A DNA stretch of 64,000 bases from JBJXHG01 sp046160865 (GTDB taxonomy: Bacteria; Planctomycetota; UBA1135; GCA-002686595): the NCBI GenBank assembly GCA_046160865.1, contig JBJXHG010000144.1, forward strand, positions 10,369 to 74,368, read 5' to 3'. The translations under genes were made by a program, and so were the position numbers. A model generated the notes under the pieces. It saw only the letters and a list, made by a program, of their open reading frames with translations, did not search any database and was not told where the DNA came from. The number at the start of each line of letters is the position of its first letter. Positions within the stretch are counted from its first letter, which is position 1. Shown in pieces: positions 59,571 to 64,000 of the stretch.

Positions 59571-62228
59571 CTACAGCTCGATCACGGTCACCGTGTCGGG
59601 CGACAGCTGGATCGCGCGCTTCTCGACGGACGCTCCGTTCTTGCGCAGCTCGAGCGTGCGCGCGCTCGAGCTCGCCGACAAGACGCCCGAGCGTCCGCCG
59701 ACGAGGAGTCCCGAAGAGTTCGTGTGCACACGCTCCTCGTGCATCTCGATCAGGTCGACGACCTCACCACGCTCGTCGAAGAGCACGAACTCGTCCGCGC
59801 GCTCGAGCGGTGCGCTCAAGCGCACGTCGAGCTGGCAGCGGACGTCCACGCGCACGTCGAGGTGCGCTGGATCCGCACCGGCGGGGATGTGCCAATCGCA
59901 CGGCACGAGCTGGTCGGAGCGCAGCACGAAGAACACGCCGTCGCGCGGAACATCGGCGAGCTCGAAACGTCCTGCGGCGTCCGTCGTCGTCTCGCCACCG
60001 GCGCTCATCATCAAGACGTCGAGCGTTCCGCCGAAGTAGCGCGTGTGCACGTCGAAGCACGTCGTGCGCAGCATCACGCGCACGCCCGCCACCGGCCGAT
60101 CGCCGACGGTCACGATGCGGCCGGCGAGCTTCTCGTACGCGGCCGGCTTCGGCACGACGATGCGCGCGTCCGTGTCACCGGCCTCGATCGGATCGCTCGT
60201 CACCTGCTGCAGCGACCGCGTGTCGAGCACACGCAGCTTGTACTTGCGCGCGTCGAGCCCGGGGAGATCGAAGCGCCCGTCGTCGCCGGTCACGACCCAG
60301 TACCAACATGCGCTCGGCGGCGCGCCCGCGTTGCGGTTCACGATCTCGTTGTCGCCGTCCTCGCGCGGCGGATTCGGATCCGGCTCGAGCGCGTGCTCGG
60401 GCAGCGCGGCGCCGGCCATCAAGCTCTCGCTCTGCGCCGGCACGCGTCCGATGAGACCGAACGGCGTCGGATCGGACACCCACACGCGCATTCCGCCGCG
60501 CGGCTCGCCGCGCTCGTCGACGACGCGACCGCGGATCGAGAGCGCCGGTCCGCCGAGCCGCAGCTCGACGAACTCGGGCCAGCCCGTGTCGTCTCCGGCG
60601 GGCTCGCTGGGTCGCTCCATGCGTGCCGGACGGAAGCCCGCCTTCACCGCGGTCACGGCATCCGCCGTCACCGCGCGCGAGAGATCGAGCGCGAACTCGC
60701 CCTGCTCGTTCGTGACGCCCGACGTCACGCCGACCGCGACGCGTGCGCCGGGAACCGCGCGTCCGCCGTCGTCGAGCACGCGGCCGTGCAGCGCGCCGCG
60801 CGCGAGCACCGCCGGACGCTGCAGCACGAAGAGGAGCTGCGTGTCGGACAGCGCCGGCTCGGGTTGGATCGCGGGCTCGTAGCCGTCGACGAGCACGCGC
60901 ACCGTGCTGCCGTCGACTTGCGGGACGCGCCCCAGCGCGAAGCGGCCGTGCGCATCCGTCAGTGCGGTCCACGCGAGCACGCTCGTCGCCTCGAGGCTCT
61001 CGCCGAAGCGTGTTCCGAAGCCGCTCGGCATCGCGAGCGACACGCGCGCGCCTTGCAGCGGCGAGCGATGCGGGTCGAGCACGTTGCCGCCGAGCTCGAT
61101 CGCCGGCGCGAAGATCACGATCGGCTCGCGTCCCGACGTCGATCGATACCAGCCGGCGCGCACGGTCGCGAAGCGCGCGTCGTCGACGGCGATCGTGCCG
61201 CCGCTCGCGGCGGTCTCGATCTCGAACGCTCCGCCCGCGCCGCTCTGCGTGCGCACGCGCGCGTCGTCCGTGCTCGCCGAGTCCGCCGGCTCGCCGGCTC
61301 GGCCGTCCGGCTCGAAGGCGAGCGCGATCCCGCCGACACCGAGACCCTCGGCGTCGAGGACACGGCCGCGCACACGATGGAGTGCGGACGCTGGCGGGAC
61401 TTGCGTCGCGCGCGCGACCGGTGCGTCGGGCGATGCCTGCTCGCGCGCCGGCGCCGCGCCCGGCACCAGCAAGCCGCTCGCGAGCTCGCGATCCTCGAGC
61501 GCGGCGGCGTTCGTGTCGCGCGCCCCGTCCATCGTCGCCGCGGTGCGCTGCGCGGAATCGTCGAGCTGCAAGATGGCGACGACGGTGACGACCACGGCGA
61601 CGGACACGAGGCCCAGGATCAACTTCGCGTTCACGATCAAACCTCCGAGTGCGGGTGCGACGAGAGTGCGGGGCGGCACGGCGAGCGGTACGAGCAACGC
61701 GAGCCAAGCGCCGCGTGTGCTGCGCCCGCCGTGATCCGTGTCGAGGCGCTCGCGGAGCAGATGGATGGCGCGCGTCAGCCGGCTCTGCACGGTCGTCGCC
61801 GGCACGCCTTGGCGGCGCGCGATCTCGCGCGGCGGCAGATCCTCGAAGAAGCGCAGCAAGATCGTCGATCGATACGGCTCGTCGAGCGCGAAGACCGCGT
61901 CGACGATCCTGCGCTGCACTTCGGCGCGCGCGAGCACCTCGTCGGTCGCGTCGACGTGCTCGGCTCGCGCGGCGCGCACCTCGCGCGCGAGTCGGCGCTC
62001 GGCTCCGCGCCCGCCTTGCCGCACGAGGTTCTGCATCACGGTCCGCAACCATCCGCGCAGCGAGAGCGCCGCGCGCGGTGGCGTGTGCAGCGCGATCGCG
62101 TACGTCTCCTGCGCCAAGTCGTCCGCGCGGTGCGCGTCGTCGCTCATGCGGCGCGCGAGCTTCTTGATCCACCCGAGCTCTGCGAGGAGAGGCTCGTCGT
62201 CGTGCGCGGGGTTCGTCTCGCCGGCCAT
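59571..62228 (-). CDS. Membrane-tethered ECF sigma factor fused to extracytoplasmic carboxypeptidase-regulatory domains
   Basis: An 885-residue fusion. Residues 1-165 are an ECF sigma factor: region 2 ARRMSDDAHRADDLAQETYA, region 4 LDEPYRSTILLRFFEDLPPR, then EIARRQGVPATTVQSRLTRA. A membrane segment follows at about 200-222 (LILGLVSVAVVVTVVAIL), possibly with a second hydrophobic stretch before it. From about 290 onward the protein is beta-rich with repeated carboxypeptidase regulatory-like units (RVRGRVLDAEGLGVGGIALA; ALHGRVLDDGGRAVPGARVA; SIRGRVVDERGEPRGGMRVW). The sigma domain would face the cytoplasm and the beta domains the outside, so it could sense an external ligand and control transcription directly. 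Confidence 0.88.
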   Translation of the reverse strand: MAGETNPAHDDEPLLAELGWIKKLARRMSDDAHRADDLAQETYAIALHTPPRAALSLRGWLRTVMQNLVRQGGRGAERRLAREVRAARAEHVDATDEVLARAEVQRRIVDAVFALDEPYRSTILLRFFEDLPPREIARRQGVPATTVQSRLTRAIHLLRERLDTDHGGRSTRGAWLALLVPLAVPPRTLVAPALGGLIVNAKLILGLVSVAVVVTVVAILQLDDSAQRTAATMDGARDTNAAALEDRELASGLLVPGAAPAREQASPDAPVARATQVPPASALHRVRGRVLDAEGLGVGGIALAFEPDGRAGEPADSASTDDARVRTQSGAGGAFEIETAASGGTIAVDDARFATVRAGWYRSTSGREPIVIFAPAIELGGNVLDPHRSPLQGARVSLAMPSGFGTRFGESLEATSVLAWTALTDAHGRFALGRVPQVDGSTVRVLVDGYEPAIQPEPALSDTQLLFVLQRPAVLARGALHGRVLDDGGRAVPGARVAVGVTSGVTNEQGEFALDLSRAVTADAVTAVKAGFRPARMERPSEPAGDDTGWPEFVELRLGGPALSIRGRVVDERGEPRGGMRVWVSDPTPFGLIGRVPAQSESLMAGAALPEHALEPDPNPPREDGDNEIVNRNAGAPPSACWYWVVTGDDGRFDLPGLDARKYKLRVLDTRSLQQVTSDPIEAGDTDARIVVPKPAAYEKLAGRIVTVGDRPVAGVRVMLRTTCFDVHTRYFGGTLDVLMMSAGGETTTDAAGRFELADVPRDGVFFVLRSDQLVPCDWHIPAGADPAHLDVRVDVRCQLDVRLSAPLERADEFVLFDERGEVVDLIEMHEERVHTNSSGLLVGGRSGVLSASSSARTLELRKNGASVEKRAIQLSPDTVTVIEL

Positions 62229-62393
62229 GTACTCTCCAGGATGCCGCGCGCTGCGATTTCGACGCGCGCGGTGCCGTCGATCCGAGACTTCGGCCCGGCG
62301 CGCGACGGCGTAGCGCGGGTGAGCGGCGCGCGGCTTCCGGCGGAGCCTGGCGCACCCGTACGAGCGCGCCTATAACCTCAGCCCTTCCGCGCC

Positions 62394-64000
62394 ATGTTCG
62401 AAACCCTCACCGAGCGGCTCTCCAAGACCTTCTCCTTCCTGCACACGCAGAAGGAGCTGAACGACCAGAACATCGAGGAAGGTCTGCGCGCCGTGCGCAC
62501 GGCACTCCTCGAAGCCGACGTCCACTTCCAGGTCGTCAAGGACTTCACCGAGAAGGTGCGCGCGCGCGTCGTCGGCCAGAAGAAGATCGCCGGCGTCGAC
62601 GCGAGCCATCAGTTCGTCGCCGCGTTCCACGACGAGCTCGTCGAGCTGATGGGGCCGAAGGACGCGCGCCTCGATTTCGCGAAGAACGGTCCGACCATCG
62701 TGCTCATGGCCGGCCTGCAGGGTGCTGGCAAGACGACGACGTGCGCGAAGCTCGCGAAGCGCTTGCGCGACGTCGATCGCCGCCGGCCGCTGCTCGTCGC
62801 CGCCGACGTGAAACGTCCGGCAGCCGTCGAGCAGCTCCAAGTCCTCGGCAAGCAGATCGGCGTGCCGGTCTTCCACGAGCCCGGCCTCTCGCCGCCGCAA
62901 CTGTGCGTGCGCGGCGTCGAGCACGCGCGCACGATCGGCGCGGACTTCGTGATCCTCGACACGGCCGGCCGCTTGCACGTCGACGCCGACATGATGGCCG
63001 AGGTGCGCTCGATCGCCGACCAGGTGAAGCCGACGAACACCGTGCTCGTCGTCGATGCGATGACCGGCCAGGACGCGGTCTCGAGCTCGCGCGCGTTCCA
63101 CGAATCGCTGGCGCTGACCGGCGTGATCCTGACGAAGCTCGACGGCGACGCGCGCGGCGGCGCGGCGGTATCGCTCAAGGCCGTCACCGGCCGGCCGATC
63201 CTGTTCGTCGGCATCGGCGAGAAGATCGACGACCTCGACGCGTTCCACGCCGACCGCATGGCGGGCCGCATCCTCGGCATGGGCGACGTCGTCGGCCTCG
63301 TCGAGAAGGCTCAGTCGGCCATCACGGAGAAGGAAGCGCAGGCGTCCTTCGAGAAGCTCGTGATGGGGAGCTTCACACTCGAGGACATGCTGGCGCAGAT
63401 CCGCATGATCCGGAAGCTCGGCCCGATGAAGAAGGTCATGGGGATGATGCCCGGCATGTCGGGCCTCGCCGATTCGATCGACGTCGACGACAAGCAGATG
63501 AACCGGCTCGAGGCGCTGTTCACGTCGATGACGCCGCGCGAGCGCTTGCAGCCGGATGTATTGGACATGAATCGCCGGCGGCGCATCGCGCGCGGCGCGG
63601 GACAAGAGATCGCGGCCGTCAACGACCTGCTCAAGCGGTTCAAGGAGATGAACCGCATGATGAAGGAGCTCAACAAGTCGGGGCTCGCCGCCAAGTTCGG
63701 TGCGAAGGCGAAGACCGACGCGCTCAAGGGCCTGTCGGCGGACGGCGAGCTCGCCGGCGATGCGGGCGGCGGAGGGCTCGGTGGCATGCTCGGAGGACTC
63801 GGCGGGGGAATCGCCGGCGGACTCGGCGGGATCGGCCGCGGCATCGGAGGCTTGTTCGGCGGCGGCGGTGCACCGGGCGGCGCGCCCGGCGCCGGAGTGC
63901 CCAATCCGTTCGCGGGCGGACGACCGATGGGGTCGTCGGCGACGCGCCAGAGCGGCAGCAAGCGCCGGGACAAGAAGAAAAAGAAGCGGCTAGCGCCGCT
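62394..64000 (+). CDS. ffh: Signal recognition particle protein Ffh, 3' end beyond window
   Basis: The frame opens at ATG 62394 and runs without a stop to the window end, giving at least 535 residues. N domain: ETLTERLSKTFSFL. GTPase (G) domain: MAGLQGAGKTTTCAKLAKRL, AADVKRPAAVEQLQ, VILDTAGRLHVDADMMAEV, LTKLDGDARGGAAVS. M domain: IRKLGPMKKVMGMMPGMSGL and FKEMNRMMKELNK, for binding of the signal sequence and 4.5S RNA. After residue 450 comes a Gly-rich stretch and a Lys-rich tail (KRRDKKKKKR), not present in most Ffh proteins, which are about 450 residues. Cytoplasmic, membrane-targeting. Confidence 0.93.
   Translation, partial: MFETLTERLSKTFSFLHTQKELNDQNIEEGLRAVRTALLEADVHFQVVKDFTEKVRARVVGQKKIAGVDASHQFVAAFHDELVELMGPKDARLDFAKNGPTIVLMAGLQGAGKTTTCAKLAKRLRDVDRRRPLLVAADVKRPAAVEQLQVLGKQIGVPVFHEPGLSPPQLCVRGVEHARTIGADFVILDTAGRLHVDADMMAEVRSIADQVKPTNTVLVVDAMTGQDAVSSSRAFHESLALTGVILTKLDGDARGGAAVSLKAVTGRPILFVGIGEKIDDLDAFHADRMAGRILGMGDVVGLVEKAQSAITEKEAQASFEKLVMGSFTLEDMLAQIRMIRKLGPMKKVMGMMPGMSGLADSIDVDDKQMNRLEALFTSMTPRERLQPDVLDMNRRRRIARGAGQEIAAVNDLLKRFKEMNRMMKELNKSGLAAKFGAKAKTDALKGLSADGELAGDAGGGGLGGMLGGLGGGIAGGLGGIGRGIGGLFGGGGAPGGAPGAGVPNPFAGGRPMGSSATRQSGSKRRDKKKKKRLAP

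Noticed and set aside
1..64000. tRNA, rRNA or tmRNA genes
   Set aside because: No cloverleaf with a conserved TTCGA(A/G)TC-type T arm and CCA-proximal stem, and no rRNA-like conserved block, was recognised on either strand by eye; a tRNA or covariance scan would settle this.

Overview
The window looks like a chromosomal segment of a very G+C-rich member of the Planctomycetota. The evidence is the combination of ECF sigma factors paired with membrane serine/threonine kinases, a PVC-type CxxCH cytochrome/HEAT protein, Tat-exported Gfo/Idh oxidoreductases and xylose-isomerase-like TIM barrels, DUF1080 and SUMF1-like proteins, and a TPR protein with two RNA-polymerase alpha C-terminal domains. 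No transposase, integrase, tRNA, rRNA or CRISPR array is visible. Assignment below phylum level is not supported.

Layout. 1-9.6 kb: the 5' end of an ECF sigma gene, two secreted proteins, a flavin reductase, a decayed beta-helix gene, an isomerase/oxidoreductase pair, and a 14-repeat secreted protein preceded by a C-terminal scrap of a relative. 9.7-17.2 kb: a tight five-gene minus-strand operon of exported sugar-type enzymes with a large cytochrome c/HEAT protein. It is followed by a SUMF1-like gene and a divergent ApbE-DUF1080-DUF1080 fusion. Together these suggest extracytoplasmic oxidative sugar/glycoside breakdown (inference).

20.2-23.2 kb: a three-gene minus-strand operon with a patatin phospholipase, a nucleotide-processing-like domain fused to a TPR-S/TRAFs-binding domain, and a small internally duplicated protein. 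It resembles nucleotide-signal-dependent abortive-infection modules and is the best candidate here for an undescribed system. 23.3-33.3 kb: an AraC regulator, an ECF sigma/kinase pair, an SLC13 permease, a metallophosphoesterase, a YtxJ-like protein, a formyltransferase and small genes. 33.5-40.3 kb: one 2,287-residue secreted protein built from seven SPRY-like modules and calcium-binding TSP3 blocks, with 1.1-kb tandem duplication visible at DNA level.

40.5-64 kb: an acetolactate-decarboxylase-like lipoprotein, a Tat-exported epimerase, upp with an aminotransferase, a thioredoxin lipoprotein, an FlhG/MinD-like ATPase with a helix-hairpin-helix protein, and pyk. Then come an esterase, serA, ruvA, the TPR-alphaCTD protein, a HIT protein, murA, a ferritin-like protein, a membrane-tethered sigma factor, and the start of ffh running off the window.

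Four families of non-coding palindromic repeats (called A-D here) are scattered between genes, often directly at stop codons. Family A is exactly 159 bp in all three copies, C looks MITE-like, and D is a short hairpin with compensatory base changes.
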